Positions 1-5,920 of a stretch of DNA of 9,625 nt are shown here, piece after piece. Source of the stretch: Actinomycetes bacterium. GTDB lineage: Bacteria; Actinomycetota; Actinomycetes; Mycobacteriales; Micromonosporaceae. A program made the translations under genes and the position numbers. The DNA is taken from contig JAJYSW010000118.1 of the NCBI GenBank assembly GCA_021793335.1, positions 1 through 9,625 of the forward strand, read 5' to 3'. Each line of letters begins with the position of its first letter. Position 1 is the stretch's first letter. Below the pieces are notes generated by a model. It made no database searches. It was not told the origin of the DNA and was given only the letters and a program-made list of their open reading frames with translations.

Positions 1-150
1 GGCAGACCTCGGCGCAGCGCCGTCGAGTCCGGTCACGGCGCCGAGGTGTTCGGGCCCCGGGTCTCGGAACGCCGAAGCGAGCGTGTCGCCTCCGGTCTGC
101 CAGGGCAGGTCGATGCGCAGGCCCTCGATCGGCGCCGATGCCAGGCGCAC
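1..150 (-). CDS. Possible hypothetical protein, 5' part only (runs off the left edge)
   Basis: This is an open frame read leftward from a GTG at 150 to the window edge, 50 codons without a stop. Its residues look protein-like: near the start it reads IEGLRIDLPW, followed by a Gly/Asp-rich stretch. Third codon positions are mostly G or C, but so are those of one opposite-strand frame, so codon bias does not settle it. I see no convincing Shine-Dalgarno before the GTG. The frame is the same one used by the upstream signal-peptidase-like gene and stays open all the way back to that gene's TGA. I do not recognise a family. It could be the next gene after the heme operon or simply non-coding GC-rich DNA. 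Confidence 0.33.
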   Translation of the reverse strand, partial: MRLASAPIEGLRIDLPWQTGGDTLASAFRDPGPEHLGAVTGLDGAAPRSA

Positions 151-210
151 CCGACCGGGAGCGGCCGGGTGCGCATCGGGCGCTGTCCCGGCCGCGACCG
201 AGCGAAGTAA

Positions 211-255
211 GCGCCTGACGCACCCGGCGGCTGCGGAGCCGGGCCCCGCAGGCGC
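211..255 (-). terminator. Two-tier hairpin just after the last gene of the heme operon
   Basis: The outer arms GCGCCTG (211-217) and CAGGCGC (249-255) are perfect reverse complements. Inside them CCCGGC (223-228) pairs with GCCGGG (238-243) around a 9-base loop, with a short internal loop between the two stems. The hairpin begins immediately after the TGA at 256-258, which is where a terminator for the leftward hem operon would sit. There is no long U-run, only a short TTACTT downstream in the leftward direction, so termination is inferred from position and stem strength. Confidence 0.5.
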
Positions 256-684
256 TCAGAACTTGCGGATCATGACGCCCGCGATCGCCCCGGCCGGGCA
301 GGGGCCGTGGCGGCGGGAGTCCTCACCGGCCGGGTTGTCGCTGAGAAGGAAATAGTGCCCGGCCGGGACCGGCTCGTCCGAGCCGGGCATCGACTCGCCC
401 GGGCCGGCCGCCACGCGCTTGACCCACCAGGGGCCGCGGGGACGTTTCGGCGGCTCGGCCCAGCCGAGCAGCGGATCGGGGGCGACGACCACCACGACCC
501 GACCGGCCTCGATGGTCCGCGTGCGCTTGGCGAGCACCTCGTCACCGTCGCGAAGCTCCGGTTCCATGCTGACGCCCTCGACTTTCACCAGGAGCCAGCG
601 CCGCCGCAGTTGTCGCACACCCTCGATCAGGAGCGCCACGGCCGCGACGAGGGCCAGAGCGCTGAGCCACAGGTTCGCGTCCAC
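256..684 (-). CDS. S26-family signal-peptidase-like membrane serine protease
   Basis: The 142-residue protein has one hydrophobic N-terminal segment (about residues 5-20) followed by basic residues (RQLRRRW), so it is probably membrane-anchored with the catalytic part outside. The S26 signature is clear: VEGVSMEPELRDGD carries the nucleophile Ser39, and WWVKRVAAGPG carries the general base Lys89. A late block reading LLSDNPAGEDSRRHGP matches the usual GDN...DSR-GP box of type I signal peptidases. It is shorter than a typical LepB. It starts with GTG only 3 bases after the hemQ stop and has no clear Shine-Dalgarno, so translation is probably coupled to hemQ. The start is kept because it includes the membrane segment. 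Its substrate is unknown; small S26 proteins in actinobacteria include specialised maturation proteases such as the nickel-SOD type. Confidence 0.85.
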   Translation of the reverse strand: MDANLWLSALALVAAVALLIEGVRQLRRRWLLVKVEGVSMEPELRDGDEVLAKRTRTIEAGRVVVVVAPDPLLGWAEPPKRPRGPWWVKRVAAGPGESMPGSDEPVPAGHYFLLSDNPAGEDSRRHGPCPAGAIAGVMIRKF

Positions 685-687
685 CGG

Positions 688-1401
688 TTACGGCAGGTCG
701 TCGATGATCTCGCCGATGCCGCGGCGGCGGCCCGTGAAGAACGGGACCTCCTCGCGCACGTGCCGCCTGGCACGCGAAGCGCGCAGCTCGCGCATGAGGT
801 CCACGATGCGGTGCAGCTCGTCGGCCTCGAAGGCCAGAATCCACTCGTAGTCGCCCAGCGCGAACGACGGCACCGTATTGGCCCGCACGTCCGGATAGTC
901 GCGGGCCTGCATGCCGTGCTCGCGCAGCATGTCCCGCCGCTCCTCGTCGGGCAGCAGGTACCACTCGTAGGACCGCACGAAGGGGTAGACGGACACGTAC
1001 TGGCGAGGTTCCTCGCCCATCACGAACGCCGGGAGATGGCTGCGGTTGAACTCCGCGGGCCGGTGCAGCGCCATGTTCGACCACACCGGGGCCAGGTGCC
1101 GCCCGAAGGCGGTGCGCCGCAGCTCCGAATACGCCTTCTGGAGCTGGTCGGAGGATTCGGCGTGCCACCAGATCATGACGTCGGCGTCGGCCCGCATGCC
1201 CGTCAGGTCGTAGGTTCCCCGCAGCGTCACGCCCGCATCGGCGCAGTGCTTCTCGAAGAACGATTCGGTGTCGGCGATCAGGTCCTGCCGGATCGAGGGG
1301 AACGGCTCGGCGGCCCGGAACACCGACCACAGCGTGTAGCGGATGGTCTCGTTCAGTTCCTTGATGCGCTGGGCGTTGGGATTGTTCGACTGCTGTGACA
1401 C
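688..1401 (-). CDS. hemQ: Coproheme decarboxylase (HemQ/ChdC, chlorite dismutase-like)
   Basis: This 237-residue protein belongs to the chlorite-dismutase superfamily. It performs the last step of the coproporphyrin-dependent heme pathway, removing two propionate carboxyls from Fe-coproporphyrin III with peroxide to give heme b. Visible residues are His122 (FNRSHLPAF), Tyr139 (SVYPFVRSYEWY) and His162 (LREHGMQARDY). Their spacing equals that of His118, Tyr135 and His158 in Corynebacterium diphtheriae ChdC as I recall it, with a constant offset of 4. They correspond to the distal base, the radical-forming tyrosine and the proximal heme ligand. The start is GTG at 1401, preceded by GAAGGA seven bases upstream. 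It lies 17 bases after hemY, in the same transcript. Linkage to hemE and hemY argues against a true chlorite dismutase. Confidence 0.95.
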   Translation of the reverse strand: MSQQSNNPNAQRIKELNETIRYTLWSVFRAAEPFPSIRQDLIADTESFFEKHCADAGVTLRGTYDLTGMRADADVMIWWHAESSDQLQKAYSELRRTAFGRHLAPVWSNMALHRPAEFNRSHLPAFVMGEEPRQYVSVYPFVRSYEWYLLPDEERRDMLREHGMQARDYPDVRANTVPSFALGDYEWILAFEADELHRIVDLMRELRASRARRHVREEVPFFTGRRRGIGEIIDDLP

Positions 1402-1418
1402 GGTGCGATCCTTCGAGA

Positions 1419-2834
1419 CTAGTCGGATTCGGGAGCCAGTTGCGCGATGATCTCGGCCGCGGCGGCCTGCCCGGAGGCGATGCAGGCGGCGATGCCGACC
1501 CCGTCGACGGCGGCGCCTGCGATCGCGATGCCGGGACGGGCGCGAAGCTTCTCACGGGCGGCGCGGAAACGCTCGGTGTGGCCCGGCGCGTACTGCGGGA
1601 GCGCCCCGCCCCAGCGGTCGACGCGCTGGGCGACCGGTTCGGGGACGCGTTGCCCGAGGTGCTCGCCGAGTTCGCGCAGCGCGGTCTTGATCAGATCGGC
1701 GTCGTCGTACTGGAGCAGCGCCTCTTCGCCGAGGCGGCCCATCGAGACGCGCAGGAAGGTGCGCCGCCGCCCCAGGTGCGGCCACTTCCGCGAGGTGAAC
1801 GTGGCGGCCTTGACGGACTTGCCGTTGCCCGCCGGGGTGAGGAAACCGGAGTGCTCGGGCAGGTCGATGTCCTCGAAAGCGAAGGAGGCCAGGGCCACCG
1901 AGGCGTAGGCGACGCCTGAGAGCGCGGCGGCGGCCTCGGGTTCGACGTTGCGCAGGAGCCGGGCGGCGGGCGAGGCCGGGACGGCCAGGAGCACCGCGTC
2001 GGCCTCTATCCGCATGGGGTCGGGCACGGGCCCGGCGATGACCTCCCAGCCGTAGGGGGTCTGGCGAAGTTCGCGGACGGTCATGCCCAGTCGCACGTCG
2101 GCCCGGGAGGCGGCCGAGGTGGCGGTGATCAGGCGTCCGAGGCCGCCGTCGATGGTGGCGAAGACGCGTTCTTTGGCGCGGGTCCGGCCTTCGGACGGCC
2201 GTTTGACCTCGGCGACGGCCTCGGTGAGGCTGGAGTGCCGCCGCAGCGCCTCGGCGAGCCCGGGCATGACGGCGGCGACCGAGAGCCGGTCGACGTCGCC
2301 GGCGTAGACCCCGGCGAGCATCGGGGAGACGAGCCGGTCGAGGATCTCCGAACCCAGGTGCGTGCGCACCAGCTCCCCCACCGACATGTCGGCGCCGGGG
2401 GCCAGGATCGGGCCGCCGGAGTCGGCGCGTTCCTTGACGTCGGCGATGGCGGCGACGTCGGCCGGATCGGCCGGGATGCCCATCATGGTGCCGGTCGGGA
2501 AGTCGCGGAGCCGCCCGTCGAGGCTGAGCGCGGGGGTGAGGCCCGTCGGGTGGACGAGGTCGCCGCCGAGGCCGACGGATTCGGCCAGGCCGACGGCCTC
2601 GGGCCGGGCGGCCAGGATCGATTCGGCCCCGGCCTCGATGGGCCGTCCGGCGAGATCGACGGTGTGGATCTTGCCTCCCAGGCGCATGGCGCGTTCGGCG
2701 ATGACGATCTCGGCGGCGTCGCCGAGCCGTTCGCGCAGCCGGTGCGCCGCGGCGAGACCGGTGATGCCGCCGCCGACGATCAGGATTCTCGCCCGTCCGC
2801 CGTTCGCCCTGCGGGGCGGGATCGCCGCGTTCAT
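1419..2834 (-). CDS. hemY: Coproporphyrinogen III oxidase, FAD-dependent (HemY/CgoX)
   Basis: A 471-residue flavoprotein of the protoporphyrinogen oxidase (HemG/HemY) family. The N-terminus carries a dinucleotide-binding motif RILIVGGGITGLAAAHRL (Gly21, Gly23, Gly26), then an acidic residue (Glu47) expected to bind the FAD ribose, then RLGGKI. The C-terminus has the second FAD motif GAAVDGVGIAACIASGQ (about residues 440-456). In actinobacteria the preferred substrate is coproporphyrinogen III, oxidised with O2 to coproporphyrin III, which fits the hemQ neighbour. The start chosen is the ATG at 2832-2834. It overlaps the hemE TGA as ATGA, which indicates translational coupling, and it puts the GxGxxG motif at the usual distance from the N-terminus. 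The frame stays open further upstream, but that stretch is the out-of-frame hemE coding region. Confidence 0.95.
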   Translation of the reverse strand: MNAAIPPRRANGGRARILIVGGGITGLAAAHRLRERLGDAAEIVIAERAMRLGGKIHTVDLAGRPIEAGAESILAARPEAVGLAESVGLGGDLVHPTGLTPALSLDGRLRDFPTGTMMGIPADPADVAAIADVKERADSGGPILAPGADMSVGELVRTHLGSEILDRLVSPMLAGVYAGDVDRLSVAAVMPGLAEALRRHSSLTEAVAEVKRPSEGRTRAKERVFATIDGGLGRLITATSAASRADVRLGMTVRELRQTPYGWEVIAGPVPDPMRIEADAVLLAVPASPAARLLRNVEPEAAAALSGVAYASVALASFAFEDIDLPEHSGFLTPAGNGKSVKAATFTSRKWPHLGRRRTFLRVSMGRLGEEALLQYDDADLIKTALRELGEHLGQRVPEPVAQRVDRWGGALPQYAPGHTERFRAAREKLRARPGIAIAGAAVDGVGIAACIASGQAAAAEIIAQLAPESD

Positions 2835-3928
2835 CGCCGGGTCGTCTCGTGGACGCGGTCGACGACGAGTTTGAGTTTGCCGGGGTCGGAGTGGGGCAGG
2901 ACGCCGTGGCCGAGGTTGAAGATGTGGCCCTTGGCGGCCCGTCCCGCGCGCAGGACCTCGTCGGTCTCGGCCAGGAGCGGCTCGTCGTCGGCGAGGATCG
3001 CGGCCGGGTCGAGGTTGCCCTGGAGCGCCTTGTCCGGGAGGCGCGCGGCGGCCTCGTCGAGCGGGGTGCGGAAATCGACGCCGATGACCTCGGCCCCGGT
3101 CTCGGTCATCGCTTCGAGCAGGTGGCCGGTGCCGACGCCGAAGTGGATGCGCGGCACCGATTCGGCCAGACCGGTCAGAGCGGCCGTGGAATGCGGGAGC
3201 GCGAAACGGCGGTAGTGGGCCTCCGAGAGCGCCCCGGCCCAGGAGTCGAACAATTGGACGGCGCTCGCACCGGCCTCGATCTGGACGCGCAGGAACTCGC
3301 CGCAGATCGCGGCCAGCCTTCCCGCGAGGGCGTGCCACACGTCGGGGCGGGAGCGCATGAGCGCCTTGGTCTTGGAGTGGTCCTTCGAGGGGCCGCCTTC
3401 GATGAGATAGGAGGCGAGGGTGAAGGGCGCCCCGGCGAATCCGATGAGCGGGATGTCGCCGAGTTCGGCGGTGAGCAGGCCGATGGCCTCGGTGACGTAG
3501 CCGACGTCGCAGGGGTCGAGGTTGCGCAGGCGATCGACGTCGGCCTCGGTGCGCAGCGGCTCGGCGACGACGGGGCCGACGCCGGGCACGATGTCGACGT
3601 CGATGCCGACGGCGGCGAGCGGCACGACGATGTCGGAGAAGAAGATCGCGGCGTCGGTCCCGTATCGGCGGACCGGCTGCATGGTGATCTCGCAGACCAG
3701 TTCGGGGTTCCGGCAGGCCTCCATCATGGTGGTGCCTTCGCGGGCCTTGCGGTACTCGGGGAGCGAGCGCCCCGCCTGGCGCATGAACCAGACCGGAGTC
3801 CGGTCGGGCTCCTCACCACGGCAGGCCGCGAGGAACGGGGAGGTCGAGGCGGGCTTCGCCTCAGCGGAAGTTGCAGCAGCGGTACGCACACGGCCATCTT
3901 GGCACGCTGCGGGGCGCTCGTCCCGCAT
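2831..3928 (-). CDS. hemE: Uroporphyrinogen III decarboxylase
   Basis: Up to 365 residues. The enzyme converts uroporphyrinogen III to coproporphyrinogen III in the cytoplasm by removing four acetate carboxyls. Both family signatures are present: PVWFMRQAGR (Arg50, Arg54) and GFAGAPFTLASYL. The key aspartate is Asp99 in FSDIVVP, at the same distance from the first arginine as Asp86 from Arg37 in the human enzyme. FDSWAG is also conserved. It is the first gene of the leftward hem operon and its TGA overlaps the hemY ATG. The start is uncertain. The ATG at 3928 has no visible Shine-Dalgarno, while a GTG at 3889 would give a 352-residue protein closer to the family length, with a weak AAGATGG upstream. 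The N-terminal 30 or so residues are low-complexity and not diagnostic. Confidence 0.95.
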   Translation of the reverse strand: MRDERPAACQDGRVRTAAATSAEAKPASTSPFLAACRGEEPDRTPVWFMRQAGRSLPEYRKAREGTTMMEACRNPELVCEITMQPVRRYGTDAAIFFSDIVVPLAAVGIDVDIVPGVGPVVAEPLRTEADVDRLRNLDPCDVGYVTEAIGLLTAELGDIPLIGFAGAPFTLASYLIEGGPSKDHSKTKALMRSRPDVWHALAGRLAAICGEFLRVQIEAGASAVQLFDSWAGALSEAHYRRFALPHSTAALTGLAESVPRIHFGVGTGHLLEAMTETGAEVIGVDFRTPLDEAAARLPDKALQGNLDPAAILADDEPLLAETDEVLRAGRAAKGHIFNLGHGVLPHSDPGKLKLVVDRVHETTRR

Positions 3929-3975
3929 CGGCGAGTGCGATGTGGCGCGTGCCGTCGCGTGGACACGGCGGAAGC

Positions 3976-3991
3976 TCTACTTATCAGTAGA
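3976..3991. promoter_or_regulatory. 16-bp palindrome in the divergent hemE/rnd intergenic region
   Basis: TCTACTTATCAGTAGA is a near-perfect palindrome: each 8-base half matches the other's reverse complement at 7 of 8 positions, and the outer 6 bp on each side pair perfectly. It lies in a noticeably AT-richer patch (about 3975-4030) between two divergent genes. It is roughly 50-90 bases before the candidate hemE starts and about 100 bases before rnd. The position fits an operator for a dimeric regulator, but I cannot name the regulator and did not find a clear -35/-10 pair for hemE. Confidence 0.35.
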
Positions 3992-4075
3992 AACTAATGG
4001 TGCAATAAGCCCACGTTCGGGTGTATATCGGTCTCCTGTCCGGCGGGGCAGTGGCGCGACCAGCGGACTTGGCCG

Positions 4076-4081
4076 TACCGT
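4076..4081 (+). promoter_or_regulatory. Candidate -10 element for leaderless rnd transcription
   Basis: TACCGT fits the actinobacterial -10 pattern TANNNT and ends 6 bases before the GTG of rnd. That is the spacing expected when transcription begins at or next to the start codon. No convincing -35 hexamer is seen 16-18 bases upstream, so support is weak. The lack of a good Shine-Dalgarno before the GTG agrees with a leaderless start. Confidence 0.25.
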
Positions 4082-4087
4082 GAACAG

Positions 4088-5302
4088 GTGACCGATCCCC
4101 AACCCGAACCAGATCCCGAACTCTTGACCGAGCCGCGCGAAGGGATGCCCCCGCTCGTCCAGACCTCCGCCGAGCTCGCGGCGGCGGCGGCGCGCCTCGC
4201 GTCCGGTTCCGGCCCCATCGCCATCGACACCGAGCGCGCCTCGGGCTTCCGCTATTCAGGCCGCGCGTACCTCATCCAACTGCGCCGGGCCGGCGTCGGG
4301 ACCATCCTGGTCGACCCCATCCCCATCGACGACCTCGCGCCGCTCCGCGAGACCCTGACCGGCGCCGAGTGGATTCTTCACGCCGCCAGCCAGGATCTGC
4401 CGTGCCTGGCCGAGCTCGGTCTGCACCCGGGCCGGCTGTTCGACACCGAGCTGGCGGCGCGGCTGTGCGACTTCGAGAAGGTCGGGCTGGCCTCCATCAC
4501 CGAGCAGCTGCTGGGATTCCGCCTGGAGAAGCAGCACTCGGCGGCCGATTGGTCCTCGCGTCCGCTGCCGCCCGATTGGCTCGCCTATGCCGCGCTCGAC
4601 GTCGAGCTGCTGCTGGAGCTGCGCGGGAAGCTGTCCGCCGAACTGGCCGAGCAGGGCAAGGCGGCCTGGGCCGAGGCCGAGTTCGAGCACGTGCGCACTG
4701 CGGGCCCGCCGAAGCCGCGCAAGGAGCCGTGGCGCCGCACCTCGGGCATCCACAAGGTGCGCGGAGCCAAGGCCCTGGGCCGGGTGCGCGCGGTCTGGCA
4801 GGCCCGCGACGACCTGGCCCGTAAGCTCGATCGGGCCCCGGGCAAGGTGCTGCCGGACGCGGCCATCGTGGAGGCCGCGGTGAACGACCCCACCGACTTC
4901 GCCGAGTTGATGAGTCTGCCGGGCTTCCGCAGGCGTGGCGGGCGGGCCAACGCGCGGCTGTGGCTCGCGGCGCTGGCCGAGGCCAGGGCGTTGCCGGGCG
5001 ACCGGCTGCCGTCGACGACGCCGCCTCAGGAGGGTCCCCCGGCGACGCACCGCTGGGCCGACCGCGACCCGGACGCGGCCGAGCGGCTCGCCGCCGCCCG
5101 CGAGGTCGTCACCGCGGTGGCCGCGGAGCACCGCCTGCCGGCGGAGAACCTCATCACGCCCTCGATCGTGCGGGCCCTGGCGTGGGAGCCGCCGAAGCAC
5201 ATCTCCGAGCAGCACGTGCAGGGCACGCTCCTGCGGGCCGGTGTCCGCGAGTGGCAGGTCGAGCTCTTGGCCGAGGGCTTGACGAAAGCGCTCAAAGGCT
5301 GA
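4088..5302 (+). CDS. rnd: Ribonuclease D (DEDDy 3'-5' exonuclease with HRDC domains)
   Basis: A 404-residue protein with an N-terminal DEDDy exonuclease domain (about residues 40-195). The metal-binding and catalytic residues are all visible: Asp47 and Glu49 (IAIDTERASGF), Asp103 (HAASQDLPCL), and Tyr167 with Asp171 (LAYAALDVELL). An HRDC domain follows at about 215-290, and a second HRDC-like helical region ends the protein (about 325-400). The family trims the 3' ends of tRNA precursors and other structured RNAs in the cytoplasm. The GTG start at 4088 has no clear Shine-Dalgarno; an ATG at 4145 (Met20) is an alternative that still keeps the whole exonuclease domain. It is divergent from hemE, and a strong hairpin follows its stop. 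From memory, rnd sits near the hem cluster in other actinobacteria too. Confidence 0.93.
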   Translation: MTDPQPEPDPELLTEPREGMPPLVQTSAELAAAAARLASGSGPIAIDTERASGFRYSGRAYLIQLRRAGVGTILVDPIPIDDLAPLRETLTGAEWILHAASQDLPCLAELGLHPGRLFDTELAARLCDFEKVGLASITEQLLGFRLEKQHSAADWSSRPLPPDWLAYAALDVELLLELRGKLSAELAEQGKAAWAEAEFEHVRTAGPPKPRKEPWRRTSGIHKVRGAKALGRVRAVWQARDDLARKLDRAPGKVLPDAAIVEAAVNDPTDFAELMSLPGFRRRGGRANARLWLAALAEARALPGDRLPSTTPPQEGPPATHRWADRDPDAAERLAAAREVVTAVAAEHRLPAENLITPSIVRALAWEPPKHISEQHVQGTLLRAGVREWQVELLAEGLTKALKG

Positions 5303-5315
5303 AGGGAAGGCAACG

Positions 5316-5341
5316 GGGCAACGGCATTCCCGCCGTTGCCC
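5316..5341. terminator. Perfect 10-bp hairpin between convergent rnd and the toxin-antitoxin relic
   Basis: GGGCAACGGC (5316-5325) and GCCGTTGCCC (5332-5341) are exact reverse complements around a 6-base loop. The hairpin starts 13 bases after the rnd stop. It also lies 28 bases beyond the last codon of the leftward toxin remnant, so it can serve as a bidirectional terminator. There is no U-run, which is common for hairpin terminators in high-GC actinobacteria. The left arm is part of a tandem GGCAACGG repeat (5309-5324). Confidence 0.65.
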
Positions 5342-5369
5342 TCATCGGTCTGCGTCCGGAGGGTGCCGG

Positions 5370-5643
5370 TCAGTACTCCCAGGGGTTGATCAGGGTGATC
5401 CCGAGCCCGTCGAAGTCCTTGGTGTTCCGGGTGGCGAGCACCGCGCGAGATGCAGCTCGCAGCGATCCGGGCATCCGGTACCTCGATCGGGCGCTCGATC
5501 CTGCTCCGATCGGCGGTCACTTCGGCGAAGAGTGCTCTGGCTTCTGCTTCCGAAGAGCGCTCGTGCTGAGCGGCACGGACCTTGAGCCATTTGTAGTGTT
5601 CCGGGTCGATGCCTCGAATTGACATTGCCCGTGTTTCTGCCAT
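5370..5643 (-). pseudogene. Decayed FitAB/VapBC module: antitoxin N-terminus fused to a PIN-toxin C-terminus
   Basis: The frame starts at ATG 5643 behind a good Shine-Dalgarno (GAGAAGG, 8 bases upstream); ATG 5625 is an alternative. Residues 7-45 look like a FitA-type ribbon-helix-helix antitoxin: MSIRGIDPEHYKWLKVRAA, then RSSEAEARALF. Without a stop the frame passes at about residue 50 into RPIEVPDARIAAS, the late part of a PIN-domain (VapC/FitB) toxin, and then loses sense. The rest of the toxin is in another frame (5441-5370) as VLATRNTKDFDGLGITLINP plus WEY and a TGA. The antitoxin C-terminus, and the toxin N-terminus with its LLDTN-type catalytic aspartate, are missing, roughly 100 or more codons by family comparison. 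No functional ribonuclease can be made. A short RHH protein could still be expressed and bind DNA. Base composition is less GC-rich than its neighbours, as expected for an acquired module. Confidence 0.8.
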
Positions 5644-5856
5644 CGTACCCGCCTTCTCAGCATGTCAATGTCAGCGATCACAGGCCGGGAAACGTCATAC
5701 CCTCAGCTGACCCGATTCGAGATTCCGATGTCCCCGGTGAGCCGCGGCCTCCCTGCGCGGCCGCCCCGCGGTAGCGCGCCCTGAAGCGAATTCGATGGCC
5801 GCCACCTGCGTGGACGCACCAGCGCGAGCCCTTCGGACACTAGGCTGGACGGGGCC

Positions 5857-5885
5857 GTGACAACGAACTTACTTGCGGGTAACAT
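5857..5885 (+). promoter_or_regulatory. Housekeeping promoter for fadAB
   Basis: The -35 element GTGACA (5857-5862, one mismatch to TTGACA) is separated by 17 bases from TAACAT (5880-5885), which fits the TANNNT -10 pattern. Transcription would begin near 5892, giving a short leader of about 29 bases that contains the fadA Shine-Dalgarno. A small inverted repeat, TTAC-N6-GTAA (5869-5882), lies in the spacer and overlaps the -10 element. It could bind a repressor, though short repeats like this also occur by chance. Confidence 0.6.
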
Positions 5886-5906
5886 TTCCTGTGACGCCGC
5901 ATACCC

Positions 5907-5915
5907 AAAGGAGGG
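5907..5915 (+). promoter_or_regulatory. Strong ribosome binding site that fixes the fadA start
   Basis: AAAGGAGGG is close to the ideal anti-Shine-Dalgarno complement and ends 5 bases before the GTG at 5921. It decides against the longer in-frame start at 5873, which would lie inside the promoter. Confidence 0.8.
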
Positions 5916-5920
5916 CCAGC

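Noticed and set aside
307..1398. Long plus-strand open frame of 363 codons over the signal peptidase and hemQ
   Set aside because: It is the complement of well-supported minus-strand genes and has a His/Arg/Gly-rich shadow composition with no family motif.
2835..3338. N-terminal extension of the hemY frame upstream of 2834
   Set aside because: It is the antisense-free, out-of-frame shadow of hemE on the same strand, very rich in Arg/Pro; the ATG at 2834 with the ATGA overlap is the natural start.
5026..5369. Extension of the antitoxin frame to a 205-residue protein ending at 5026
   Set aside because: Beyond 5370 the frame runs antisense through the hairpin and the rnd coding region; it stays open only because stops are rare in this GC-rich DNA.
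5644..5920. Possible small gene or RNA between the toxin-antitoxin relic and fadA
   Set aside because: I see only GC-rich short repeats (CCGCGG at 5742 and 5766), a lone TAGGCT that could be a -10 box at 5841 without a matching -35, and the fadAB promoter. No coding frame or RNA fold is convincing.
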